The translations under genes and the position numbers were made by a program. The notes below the pieces were generated by a model. The model saw nothing but the letters and a program-made list of their open reading frames with translations, was not told the origin of the DNA and ran no database searches. A stretch of 64,000 nt of DNA from Triops longicaudatus (taxonomy: Eukaryota > Arthropoda > Branchiopoda > Notostraca > Triopsidae), in NCBI GenBank assembly GCA_022885665.1, contig JAGQDJ010000045.1:868001-932000 (forward strand). Reading direction: 5' to 3'. This document shows, in pieces, positions 12,162-25,200 of this stretch (the stretch's first letter is position 1; each line of letters starts with the position of its first letter).

Positions 12162-15100
12162 ATGGCTGTTCAGTCCAACCGACAGCTATCGTTGGGTAAC
12201 AAATGCCTCCCTTTCGGAGTTTGGAAATATATATTTTTTATCATGTAGATGGGCTGCAGGAAGGATTCGTTTCTTTTCTTAATACTTTACCCGAAAAGCC
12301 TTCAACCACAGTACGGTTTTTTGACCGAGGAGATTACTACACTGTGCATGGTGAAGATGCTATCCTTGCTGCAAAAGAGATTTTTAAGACAACTAGCGTT
12401 GTGAAGACTCTCGGATCAGGTACAAAAATATCTATATTTCTGAACTCCATAACACCTTACTGTGATTTTTGAACACGTTCTTAGGTTGTAATACGACACA
12501 AGGTTTATCTCTCAGCAAGAACAATTTTGAAGCCCTCATCAGAGAATTATTGCTCGTGAAACAGTATAGAATTGAAGTTTATCAGAACCAGAGTTCTGCA
12601 CCCAAAACAAACGATTGGATCTTATCTTCCAAAGTAATCTTCTGACCTCTTGACCAACCTTCCGTAGGCTTTTTTCTATCTTAGTCACTAGTTCATACCT
12701 TGGTTGTGAGTTTAATTCTGTTTTCAGTGTTAGCCCTTAAATTTTAAGTCTAAACACGCTATTTTACTAATGAATACTGAAACAAATTGTTTTTGGAAAA
12801 TTCCTGAAGGCGTCGCCTGGGAATGTGACAGAATTTGAAGAGCTTTTATTCGGCATTACGGAACAGACAACCTCAACTGGCATCTTAGGCATCAAATTAA
12901 GCACAGAAAATGACCAAAGGGTAACTCGCTATTCCAACCAAAGAGGAATTCACCATCGTTCTCACATATTTTTTATAATTTTTTTTTTTAGATAATCGGC
13001 GCAGCATTTGTCGATCCGCTGCAGAAGCAGTTCCAAGTCATACAGTTCACAGATTCCGACACATTTTCGAACTTGGAAGCCTTGTTGGTTCAGCTAGGAC
13101 CTAAAGAAGCCATCGTCCAAATTGATGAATCCTCAAAACTTCGACCTGTAAATAAGACTGCTATATTTCTACGAGTTACGGCACTTTTTTGTTAATAGAT
13201 TGCAGAACGCCACCATCTGTTGGTCACAGAAAGGAAGAAAACCGACTTCGGGGCCAAAGACATCGTCCAAGACCTGAATCGTTTAATTCGGTTCCGTAAA
13301 GGCCAATCTAAAGACGCCGCCGTGTTACCCGAAATGGCTCATTCGGTAGCTATTTCTGCATTAGCCGCGGTTATTAAGTACCTCGAAGTAACTAGCGATA
13401 TAGTCATCGCCTGACTGAGTTTTACTTATAAATACTTGTTGTTTTTAGTTGATGTCAAGTGAAGATAATTTCCACAAGTTTTACATAAGTACCTTCGATC
13501 TTTCACTCTACATGAGGTTAGACGGCTCAGCTGTGCAAGCTCTGCATTTGCTTCCTTCAGCTGAAGCCCAACTCACAAGTGCCAAAATAGGTTCGGCTCC
13601 TCAAACTTTGTTCGCATTGTTGAACAAGTGTCGAACAGCAGCGGGACAGAGACTTCTAGGCCAGTGGATCAAACAGCCCTTACTTGACAAGTAACACTAT
13701 ACTGTATATATCTTATACTTGTAATCAGTGTTTCCGCGAATCTTATTACTTTATGTTTTCAAAAATGAACAAGAAACAAAAATAAATTTGAAAAATTTTG
13801 CACGCTTTTATCTAATTACTTATTTTTATGTTACCAAGGGCGAAGATTGAAGAGCGGTTAGATTTAGTGGAAACTTTTGTTGGAGATTCGCAGTTACGTC
13901 AGACACTGAGTGATGATTACTTGAAAAGGATTCCTGACATGCAACGGTTGGGTAAAAAGTTCTTGCAGAAGAATGCAGGATTGCAAGACTGCTACAGGTA
14001 GAATAAATTTTACTACTAGTTCACGCAGTTTGAGATGTTGGTTTTAGGGTATATCAAGCTATTTTGAAGCTACCGTTGTTAGTGGACGTGTTGGAAATCT
14101 ACGCTGGAAATCATAGTAGCGTCTTGAAGGCTGTTATCACTGATCCGCTGAAGACCTCGGTACAAGATTTTGAAAAATTCAAAGAAATGGTGGAGTCTAC
14201 CATGGACTTAGCTTTGGTAGAGCAAGGCGAATATTTAATAAAGGCGGATTTTGACGATGATCTCTTGGGTAAGAAAGGTTCTCGTATTGTAACCCAGTGC
14301 TTCATCGCTTTAAGCCAGTTCTGACCTAAAACGTCCTAGAAACTCGTTTCCATTTGATTATCCATTGTTACGTGGAAGAAAATATGTAACTAGTAACGTA
14401 TTTATTGCCAAGATATTCATTGTTGGTGCACACTGCCATGAATCTAAATTTAAACTTATGTGAAGGTTTTCTGAAACTTTTGTTTTGTAAAGGTTTTGAT
14501 GTATATTTTGAACCTAGAATTACGGCAGAGGATGCAGGAGTTGGAGGAGCAAATGAACAAATCCTTACAAAAAGTAGCTCTCGATTTGGATTTAGAAGCC
14601 CAGAAGACAATCAAACTCGAAAGCAATAATCAGTTTGGTTATTTCTTTCGTGTGACATTGAAAGTATGATTTCACTTTATGAGATTTGGTCAGTACAACT
14701 AACGTTGTTGTTAAGGATGAGAAAGCTATACGAAACAACAAAAACTACAGTATTATTGACTCAACTAAAGCAGGAGCTCGTTTTCGCAACTCTGTACTTG
14801 CTGAATTGAACGACGAGTACCTTGAAGTGCATAAGAACTACGAAGAGCAGCAAAAAACTGTGGTCGATGAGATTATGGTCATTGCCGGTATGTCTTTATA
14901 TTTTGTCTTTTCGTTACCTTTTTCTCTTTTCTGTCATTAAACTTTCAGGATTTTAAATGTAGTTTACGTTGTTTAATGTTTGTAACAACGTAGGTGGTTA
15001 TAGCGATCCTCTACGCGCTTTGAACGATACATTAGCCCGTTTGGATGTATGTGTGGCATTAGCAACCGCGGCAGTGAATGCTCCGCTGCCATACGTGAGG

Positions 15101-16307
15101 CCACGCCTGCTCGAGAAAGGAGCTGGGAAGATTGTCTTTAAAGAGTTGCGCCATCCGTGCTTAGAACTACAGGAAAATATTTCTTTCATTCCCAATGATG
15201 TGGAATTCGACAAAGGTATGACACAGTTTAAGATGCTTAATTACTTTGTGATTTTATATGGCTTGCCCATAGGAGGAGCCAGTTTTCATATCATAACGGG
15301 ACCTAATATGGGCGGCAAAAGCACATACTTAAGATCAGTGGGCTTGTCGGTCCTCATGGCGCAGATTGGTTCCTTTGTTCCATGTAATGAAGCTACAGTA
15401 ACTTTGGTGGATGCCGTTTTAGCTCGCGTAGGAGCTGGCGATTGCCAAATTAAGGGAGTTTCAACTTTTATGGCAGAAATGCTTGATACTTCTTATATTC
15501 TTCGGGTAAGATCATCTTTAATAGAAACTCGTGGATTAATATATAAGTTTTTAGTCTGGTACGAGCGATTCTTTGATTCTAATAGATGAGTTAGGGCGAG
15601 GAACTTCAACCTACGATGGTTTTGGATTGGCGTGGGCGATTTCAGAGTACCTACTATATCTTTCTAAGAACTAGACTACACTATGAATTTGTTAGGCATA
15701 TTGCAAAGGAAATGAAGTCGTACGCCCTTTTTGCGACGCACTTCCATGAGTTAACGGAGTTAGCCAAAGTTGTTCCATCTGTTTCAAACTTGCACGTTAC
15801 TGCCTTGACGTCTCATGAGTCGTTAACTTTGCTGTACCGAGTACTTCCAGGAATTTGTGACCAAAGTTTTGGACTACACGTTGCCGAGTTGGTTCAGTTC
15901 CCCGAAAAAGTACTGCAGGTACTTTTTCAACGGTTTTTCTGTTTCGTGGAATATTTCCGGATTTTTTGCATTAGGAAGCGAAGCAAAAGGCTGCCGAGTT
16001 GGAGGATTTTCAAGCTGGTGGACTCCTTTCTTGCTTGATTGATTCACAAGACAACGGGAATACAGGTGGACCAGCCAATAAAAAAGCTAGACTTGATTCT
16101 GAGGTATATTTTTATGATTGTGAATAACGAACGGAAAAGTAAGTTTTAAGTGTTGTATAGGAGGATGTTCAAGTCATTGAATTTTTGAAAGAAGTTAAGA
16201 GTTTGGTACGGAGTGCGCCATCAGAGGAAGAGTTAATTAATGGCTTAGAGCGACTGCAAGCGGCTTTTAAGGACCTGCCTTCGTTTCACTCGTTAATAGC
16301 TCATTAA
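12162..16307 (+). CDS. MSH2: DNA mismatch repair protein MSH2 (17 exons)
   Basis: MutS homologue; with MSH6 or MSH3 binds mismatches in nuclear DNA. Exons: 12162-12195, 12249-12419, 12485-12633, 12810-12920, 12992-13147, 13199-13387, 13449-13690, 13839-13997, 14048-14268, 14518-14663, 14716-14887, 14994-15215, 15273-15505, 15555-15646, 15696-15918, 15975-16103, 16161-16307; total 2796 nt, 931 aa (human 934). All joins are GT-AG and in phase. Seen: TTVRFFDRGDYYTVHGEDA in the mismatch-binding domain, ERKKTDF, the core/lever domain (LNKCRTAAGQRLLGQWIKQP), Walker A TGPNMGGKSTY, KGVSTFMAEMLDT, Walker B DELGRGTSTYDG, FATHFHELTEL, CDQSFGLHVAEL. Start: MAVQ, the same first four residues as the human protein, with a 34-nt first exon. 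Introns are mostly about 50-65 bp. No disrupted motif; likely functional. Confidence 0.97.
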
Positions 16308-16574
16308 GTTTCGCGTCCAACTGTTGTCCATTTCAAAAGAATTTTTGGCTATGTGATGTCAATATGTATGCACGTCATTGTCAATAGACGGATTTTCTAA
16401 GAAAAAAGTCACAATTAAAGTCTGAAATCTCCGTTACAATATTGTTGATCTTTTCATTCGTCACATGTCCGTTACCATATTGGTCTGTACTTCGACTCGT
16501 GTACATGTATGTTGGGGAAGTCGAATAAGTCCATAGGACCAGGTTTATACAATATTGGTGGTGGATGAAAAGCA

Positions 16575-16885
16575 AGTTAGTCCAGGCAAATAGTCTAAAT
16601 TATTTCCAAATCCGGGTCCATCTCCGTTGCTAGAATCGAAAAGGCGAGTTAATGTACGTGAAAAGTCTGAATTGTCCTGAAATTCGGGTCAAATTCCTTT
16701 TTGCTTTGAGACGAAAGGGCGACTAAGCTCACGCGAACTGTCGATGTTGTCCCGAAATTCGGGTCCGGTTCCGTTTTTAGGCGACAAAAAATGAACTAGA
16801 TCAGGCGAACGCTCTAAATTGTTCTGAAGCTTATATTAATTCCGTTGTTTACAGCAGAAAGGCGAACTGGATCACGGTATTGCTC
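16575..16885. repeat. imperfect tandem repeat, about 74-bp unit, 4 copies
   Basis: The block 'tctaaattgt..ctgaaattcgggtcc..ttccgttg...aaaggcgaact' recurs with its tctaaatt/tctgaatt/tcgatgtt/tctaaatt anchor at about 16592, 16667, 16741 and 16813, spacing 72-75 bp. Each copy ends with a ggcgaa(c) word. The copies are well diverged. Confidence 0.7.
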
Positions 16886-17666
16886 AAACTCTAACCTGGT
16901 ACTGAAAATTTTTTTACCTGGACCGAGAGGGTGCTTGTCCGGTGCGAAAAAATACTTGCCTGGTACGGCGTAAACCAGTACTTAGTACTGCATATTAAAA
17001 AAAATAGTGCTGGGTGAAAAGCCCTTAATGAAGCGTTATTGCCTCCCCAAGATGTTTCGACAATACCATAGCAAGTAGTGCATTATTGTGCCCCTAGGAA
17101 TTTTCGCTCCTTTTTTTTACAAAAAAAAAAAAAATATATATATATATTTTGGCAAATCCTCGATTGATTGCCATTAAACTTTGCGTGTACATGTGAAACC
17201 AGCATAAGAATAAGCCTAAGTAATTTTTTAATTCTTTATGCAACAGTCTATTTTCGGTGATTTTTTACGAAGGGGCGTAAAACGAAAAATGTAAGGAGTA
17301 ATCAAAGCTTTTGTTCATCTCTGCAGAGTTTATTAAAAGCTCACAAATTCGGAGATTTTGCACAGAGTTAGCTTTAGTCATATAGGAGTGCAGGCCGCCT
17401 ATTTCGCTTTCGTGTGATGAAAGGTTCCCGAGATACATGCAAATTAGCGTTTTCTCTATCGCGTAACACAGTCATAAAGTGTATGCACAGTATATGCACA
17501 GCGGTCACAAGAACGAATTTTGCAGTAATGCGGGTCGCATCTTGAAACATGAGTCGCATGAACCCCCGCATCGACGTACTAATTGATCTACGAATGAATA
17601 ATCGACGTATGAATGGACTAAAGATTTTTTTAAAACAGGATTGTGTACTATTTGCCCTAAATAAAA

Positions 17667-17935
17667 ACTGGATATATAATACGGCAAAACGTGATTATCC
17701 CGAAAAACAAAACCGCCGCGGTTTTCTCTCTGCTTTAACGCTTAAAATCTTTATGTATAAAAATAGTTTCTCCAAAAGAAAAAGAAAAGAAATCAAAATT
17801 AAATTTGGATTTATCGGAATTTAATTGTTCTTTAATAAAAAAAAAGCCGCATCGATCGATTAATCTGTATAAATTTTGAAGTTTTAGTCCTTCTTGAAGC
17901 CTCAACAAAACGGAGAAAACCCGTTGCCCCATGAG
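17667..17935 (+). repeat. left arm of a large inverted repeat
   Basis: Reads as the reverse complement of 18655-18898 over about 250 bp. Shared words on opposite strands include caaaacgtgattatc, aaatttggattatcggaattta (with small differences), attttgaagttttag and gcctcaacaaaa. The arms enclose about 720 bp. No coding potential recognised; it is probably a transposable-element remnant with long inverted ends. Confidence 0.7.
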
Positions 17936-18654
17936 GGAGACGGCTTGAAGGTCAATGTCACGAAGTGCAACTCCATTCCAATACCCATGAAGGTACGGAA
18001 GTCATGGAAACTACAAAATCATTCGTACTATTTGCTCTACTGTAATGCTTACTTTGTTCTTTTGAACAACATTTATTTGAAATTAAAAAAAAGTTCATTG
18101 GCTGCAATTTAATGACAACAATACTTTATATTACAGGGCAAAGAACTCTTTCAAAACACACGCAAGAACTCTTTGTATTCATAATTGTTTATTTCATATT
18201 TATATAACTCTACGTTTATATTAATCTCATTTGTTTATGCCACTCTTTATATTCATATTTCATAATTGTTTTCTAAACATAAAAGTTAACTACATCATTT
18301 GTATTTCGTCTTGTCAATAATTTTATGTACTAACACAATTGAAAGTAAAATATTTCTTCGGAAGATTTCGTACTGAATACGTTTTTCTCATTCGTTAACG
18401 TTACAATAAAATAAGATTCTTTTTTCAAATTTCTACTTGAATTTCCATGTTTAACATGTTTCACCATTCAATATTATATACAATTTTGAGGAATACCATG
18501 CCCACAAGGAAGGAAAGGTATCCCTCCAGGAGCAAAAGGCAGCCTACGATTGGCTAATTAATCAAAAAAATTCAGATTAAGAAAACAACAAAAACATGTT
18601 CGTGTCGGGGAGGGCCCGGGGAAAGTTTTGACGTCACCTTGTACTGTAGGTTTA

Positions 18655-18898
18655 GGGTAGGGGCAGTGTTTTTTTTCCTTTTTGTTGAGGCTTAAAGTAG
18701 GGCTAAAACTTCAAAATTTCTATCGATTAATAAATATCGATACAAATTTCTTTTAAAACAACAATTAAATTCCGATAATTCCAAATTTAATTTGAATTTT
18801 TTGGATAAACTTTTTTATACAAGTTCTTGAGCGTTGAAGAAGAGAAAAAACTGCGAGTTTTGCGTGATAATCACGTTTTGCAGTATTATAAACTTTAC
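18655..18898 (-). repeat. right arm of a large inverted repeat
   Basis: Partner of 17667-17935. Begins tgcccc / cctttttgttgaggct and ends gataatcacgttttgcagta, each matching the left arm in reverse complement with scattered substitutions and a few small indels. The outer ends stop without an obvious short target duplication. Confidence 0.7.
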
Positions 18899-19242
18899 AC
18901 AGTTCCTTGAATATTTGAATGAGATCGCGCTATTTTATTTTAAGAACGCGTTATTCCCTTTTTCAACTTGCTTCAAAATAGTTTTCTTTTCGCTCTGTTG
19001 GTCTCCTACAGGACTGTCTTATTAGTGTTTTGAGATTCCGCCTATCTCCTTTTACCTACTACACTCAAAGACACAAGTTCTTCAGCTCATCTTTGTCTTT
19101 CGTTTTGTTTTCCATAATTCGTTTTAATCCAGTTCGGGTTGGTTGGACGACTACGAGACAGTTCTGCTACCAAATAACGCTCATGTACTAAGTCAGGAGA
19201 CAAATGTATTTCTTTTAAAAGAACGGAGACATACAAATCGCT

Positions 19243-22200
19243 TCACAACAATCCCTGTCGTTTCAAATCCTCGTAGGTCTTTTTCGTCACAACATTGCCC
19301 ATAGAATCCTCGTACTCCTCTTCGTTATCCGGTATAAAGCGCTCTGATGACTTTTGCGACTTGAGTTTTTGCCATACTAAGAACAGAAATAAGGAAACGT
19401 CAAAGTCCGTCAACATTCGTCACAGGTCCGGATACTTACAGGCGACAGCATCTTCAATGGAGGTGACATTCGCAAAATGGGCAGTGTTGGGTATCCCCAA
19501 ACAACGCATTCCATGAGCATGGCGCCATTCCTAACACAAAAGATAGTCATAATTCCAATCAAATGAACAAAAATAGTGTAATTATTTACCGAGAAATGCA
19601 TCTGGAAGGCTTTCGGGCCTTTGTAGATGTAGTTGCCACAAATTTCGCAAGTATAGCTAATATTCAGGCCATGAAGTTTGTACAACCAGTAGGGAATTGG
19701 CTAAAATATGCGAAAAGGCAATAAAGAAAAAGTTAAAGACACTCCCACAGGAACAGTTCACCTCGCATTTAGCAAGTTCAAGGGCATCAACTCGAAACCT
19801 TTTTTCTCCTGAACATAACCCGAGATGGAGACCCTGACCTCGGCCACGAAGAAAGTTCCCTTGTACTCATTATTTGCCTGACTTCTGTTCGATTCAGACA
19901 TGTCTTCGTCCCGGAAAGCCGGTTTCATTTTTATTATTATTTTTCCACTGTGCATGTTACCATTAATAAAGGCCGGAGTGGGGCGAACTTGCGAGAATTG
20001 CTGGTGTTCCCAGAACGTCAACCCTGTTTGCGGTTTCGATGGTCAAAACCACAAAACCTACGACAACGCCTGCAACTTAGCTTGTGCTACGTTATGCAAT
20101 AAAAGTAAGTTACAAACAGCCAATGTTAATGTTCTAAAGTATTATATATTTCCAGGTGTGCGTTTAGTTCATCGGGGCATGTGCACAGACAAGGAAGAGC
20201 CAGTTAAAGCTCCAAAATCCGACTAACGTAAAATCCTTATCAGTGACCGAAACTGTGGTAATCGCATTAATCACGCATTACTACTGTACAAAAATATGTA
20301 ATTCAGCAGAAAAATATACGCCATAAAGCTCTTCTGGCCGTGAAATCCAGAATGGTTTTTCGCCTCCTTTATTGCTTAAAACGGTGAGTAGACGTATGCA
20401 CTGACGTTCCTACTATGTGAAAAAATTTGAACACGTTTTTTGTTAAAAAAAATGTATCTAAGGTACTAGAGTTAAAAAAAGCAAAGTGAATCGCTTTCAA
20501 ATTTATAAAATATATCGTAATTACTGATAACCACGCTTGAGTCATGAAAGCTGCAACTGTTCCCCTTTTCTCCCTGAACGTAATGCTATTATTGGGCAAC
20601 CTATGGGCGACGCTGATTTAAGAAATAAGTGAGGTGGTTGGGAATTTAACATGAAAAGAACCCAAACAAAAGAATGCGTTCGTTCAAAAGCTATTTGCGA
20701 CAAGTACCCATTCAATGTAAACGCAGTGCAATCTAGATACCGAGCGGGGAATTTCTATGGATGTTACGCAGATACTGAAAGTTGCGCCGCGCGGTCAAAA
20801 CAAAGACGTTGCTTAAAAAGACAAAAAGTACTTCCGATTGTCACAATCCGCAAAATTTCTTATTTCTTACACAGTAAGTTAGACAAGGCGTTACTCCTCA
20901 TTAGGCGACCATGCTTCACACGTCTCAGCGCCGAAAGTTTGTCTGATACCTCGTCAAAAATTGTTTTGTTAGCTTGGCAAATGAAAGTCTTTATAACTCT
21001 ATTCAACCATTTTTAGAGATTCATTCTACCTGTCTTCAACGAATGTTTCAGATTCTTTGCGTACGTTTTGGTTGTTTTACCTTACTAATCTCCACTTTTT
21101 GAAAAAATACAGCCTCTATAAAAATACGGGTCTAGTCTCCAATACCATCAGTCTCTACAGTCGTTGATCACTAACCTTAACGAACAACCATGAAGTGTTT
21201 CGCGTTTGGTGCGTACTGCCTAATTTTTAGGGCAAGTTTGCTAGATAGCAAGAGCAGCTCAAAAGGACAAAGCTGGGGAGACTGTATTGACACTGCACTT
21301 TTTAGTCCTGTGCATGGATCAGATGGCAAAAATTACCGCAACGGGGGCGCACTGAGCTGTCAAGACCTTTGCAATCCTACTACGTTCCCTTTCATTACAT
21401 TCTTGCATGTTTAATTGTTTGTACATAAACAATGCTCCATATTTGACACTGGCATATAAGCGCATATGTAGAGAAGAACAAAAACCGTCTTGTGGAGACT
21501 GCATCTGCCTCAATGATTACGACCCTGTATGTGGCTCGGATGGTGAAACAAATGGAAATTCTTCCTACCTTAAATGCTAATCACTGTGCAACTCCAGTAA
21601 CTACCTACTGAAATTCTTTTTACGTTAACATTTACGTACCAAATATTGCAGATTTGAAAACGGCGTGCCTGGGCGAAAGCAACTAACAGTTAAAACACTC
21701 GAGTTCTGGTACTTCGCTACAAAGCAACAAATAAAGGGTCGCCAGATTCACCGATAAATCAGCGTTCTTAGGGTCCGAAAATCAAATTTGTGTTCTAACA
21801 CATTAACAGACAACAAGAAACTGAAAGTAAGCGACTTTTCTTTTGAAGATTTTTTTGATTTTTCGGATTGCCATTGCCGAAAGACAACTAGAACAGTTAG
21901 GGGCTCGATTTCTTCCATAAAAATACTTAATCGACCAGCCTTTCTGCTAATTAAATCAAAAAGCGGTTGTAACCTTTTGCAGCCAAGCAAACTCGATGTT
22001 AAAATTACATAGTGAGCTTCGACCCCTTTCCTGTCTTATAGTCAATGGCTGTTCCCGAGGCTAGCGATCTCTAGCTAGGGTAGAGAAAAGGGGGATCGCG
22101 TCGGGGTCAGGGAGATCGCAACTTGCGAAGAAAAGGCATGAAAACTCCACTAAAAAACCAACTCCCCCCTCAACGCCGTAAAGACTGGGTAGACAAGATT

Positions 22201-25200
22201 AGAGCAGTATTTGAAACCGGAGGAAGTGCAACCAAATGTGAATGTGTAAAAAAGTATAAGTTTTAAGGCTTTAGGCTTTAAGGCTCCTTTTCTGCCGAGA
22301 TCTTTTCATTTATATTTTCTGATAAATTAACTGAAGTCCTTTTTTCAAGAAACTGGTCGGCAGTGTTCAACTAACCCACACTAACGACACCGAGAAGAAA
22401 TTTTCCGACTGAATGTTCTTTCTAAATTTTGTCGAGCAATTTGTTGTTCGCGTTCAAAGTTAGACGCATCGGGGTAAATTTGAACACCAACTTTGAAAAT
22501 ACAATACTCCCAGGATTTTACAGTGGATTAGAAAGCGAAAGGTTTGTATCATTCTACAGAGCAATTTACAGGGCAGAAGGCTTTTTTTAAATTAACTGAA
22601 ATATAAAATATATTAACTGAAATATTAAAAAAATAAAAGGCCCCTTTTCGTTCGAAATCTTTACGGTATACTACAACAAAGACTACAATCTATAAAAGAA
22701 GGCTATGATATTTTTTCAAAAATATATGTGGACTGCTAAAGAGGGGGGGGGGGTAGGAGAAAGCGCAGATGTTCTGGCTGACGTTGCTAATACGCGTGTC
22801 TGTCAGGAAATCACATGCTAATGCTGTATTTAAAAACCTTGCATAATTTTTTTCACTTTTAACTTGAATCAGCACAGAAAACAACGAGTTAATGCTGACT
22901 CAATTCAAAACATTTGGAGCCTTTATAGAACATCGTGCTTTCCGCCGTGTAAGAACTCGATACGACTAGTATAGAGGGAGGGTCTCTCTTAGTAAAATTA
23001 AGTTCAACTTGTCCATGGTCTGCAGTTGAAACAACAAACCGGTAGATTAACGGTCATATGAAGACTTGGTTGAAATCATGAAGATAACTGTAGCTACCTT
23101 GCTGGTCACTGCGTTGGGTTTTGTGTCCGTGAGCGAAATCACGTCACGTCAACAACCAATTTGTGGGAAATGTTTCAGCACTTTGGAATACAACCCCGTG
23201 TGCGGTTCAGACGGTAAAACATACAGCAACCCTAGCCAACTAGGATGCCAAAGGCTCTGCGATCCTTGTAAGATACTTTCATGATTATTCAAACAACAGT
23301 TTCTAAGCCCCAATTCCGGAAACACTTCACAGGTTTGTGTATACTTTACAAGGGAGAATGTGCGGAGGAGGAGGAAACCTTAACTCCGGAAGAGGGAACC
23401 TTAACGCCGGAGGAGGGAATCTTAACTCCGGAGGAGGGAACCTCAACTCCGGAGGAGTAATCTTAATTCACACCTGCTGGGGAATATTGCCTGTATCCTA
23501 TTACTTTTCACAATACAATTACATTTGCATGCACAATAAGAAGGTATTTGAAGGTAAGAAGATTCAGGAAATATGAGACCTGTGAGTAAAATATTGAATA
23601 ACACTCTGACTTGCAATTTATTGACTACACACGTCTCTGACTTGAACTTCTATAAATAACTGTCCTACTTTGTTTTTGTTTTTTATAAAGTAAACTTTAA
23701 AAAAATCCGTTCTTAATTTTACTGGGTATTTTTTTCTTGATGTATCTTTTCTATTTCTGATGCTGCTTTTGTTTCCATATAATTTTTTTCACACTCCCGT
23801 CAAGAGTAATATTTCGTGGCTTGCAGAATTTGAAAGGTCCGGCTTCACGGCTCTTGCTCACTTTATGTAACAATGGCGGATGGTAAGCATTTACCGTTTC
23901 TAATACTCGTGATTTTTCTGGGGGGTTGGAGGGGACTGTCGTAGCGAACAAATTTATACACTGCAGTTAAATACAATTGTTGAGCTTAAGCTGCAAATCG
24001 GCAAAATAAGTATCAACAACTAGTGTAACCCCCTTGGGAGCACACAAACTAGTACAAAAGGGAGTGCCTTAAGGAAGCGTTCAAACTTCTACAACTAAAA
24101 CACAGAATTTGCAAACAACATAAAATTCAAAGGATATCGTTTGCAGATTCTAATTTCTAAGCAGCATCTACCATGCTTTCTCGATCGATGAAATCAGTGA
24201 TGAAAAATCAATGAATTCAAGTTGTAAGACAATCGCGACAAGTCTCTGGAATTCTGGTTTTCACTTGTTGCATACCATTTTACATAAGTAAAAAGTAGCC
24301 TTCTTTACATTAATTCAATCGAATTTCCACACGCTAAACACGAAACGAATCTAGATTTAATTGTTGGTTCAGTCAAATTTCGGTTCAGACTTGAAAAACT
24401 TCGAATATGTTTGGCCATTCACACAAATAATTTTTCCGAACAATCTGAGAATCAATCCTTCACAAACGAGAGAAAATCGCAGATAATGACAGTTGGGAGT
24501 GAACGAGCTAGTTGGAAGTATTTAAAGGGCAATCGACACAAAAAAACAATTTTGTCTTTTAAGAGAGCAAAAAATCTAACATCCAGATATGTTTCTTTTT
24601 ATCATGCGCGAAATGATAACGAAGATAATCAGGAAACAAGAAAATATTCCGCACAGTCGCGTGGTGCTGTGACGTTACGGGGGAGAGTACGACACGTTCT
24701 GACACGAAAATCGTGCTTTTTATTGGTTCAGCGAGGCTACGTGATGTCTCGATCTGGGGTTTCTTGTTCCCTCGGTCGTCACGTTCGCGCGGCGAGAAAC
24801 TTTGCAATGCAATAATTCTGGAACGGCTCGTCAGAAAAAATGAAACAAAATTCTGCGTTCTCAGAATAATATGTTCAAAATCCATAATAGGTGTTTTTGG
24901 TGCACACTGTCCTTTAAAAGAACTTGTGAGTTAAGGTATAGGCCTACTCCCAAAACTTTGTTAACTTGATAATCTCAAACTAAGCCCGCTCTTTTTCTGC
25001 AATTTTCCCCCCGTTTTCTCTCTACGTGAAGTACAACAAGAAAGTTTTACAAAAGATTATTCTTTCTTTTGGGCCAGTTTGTGGTTCTTACTGTATTGTT
25101 TCCCGAATAATGAGATTAAAAAAATAGCTTTCGGACTATTATTGCAAGGGCCAATGGCAGTGATTAAGAATTTGGTTTCTAGGGCTCTACGTAACAAAAT

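Larger units (their letters stand above)
16308..19242. other. spacer between MSH2 and SF3A3 (tail-to-tail), repeats
   Basis: No gene recognised. Contains the 74-bp tandem array (16575-16885), a large inverted repeat (17667-18898), a poly(A)/(TA) patch near 17119-17146 and AT-rich sequence. The small open frames show no family resemblance. Confidence 0.6.

Noticed and set aside
20651..21016. 121-codon open frame with several cysteines between Kazal genes
   Set aside because: No Kazal signature, no signal peptide and no splice logic; cysteine spacing fits no family I know.
23337..23576. Gly/Asn-rich protein (GNLNSGG repeats)
   Set aside because: This is the wrong frame of the TPEEG-encoding exon; splicing phase from the Kazal first exon and the 13-residue cysteine spacing fix the other frame.
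24411..24885. Overlapping open frames on both strands (134 and 108 codons)
   Set aside because: Length expected by chance in this composition, no recognisable motif, no splice partners.
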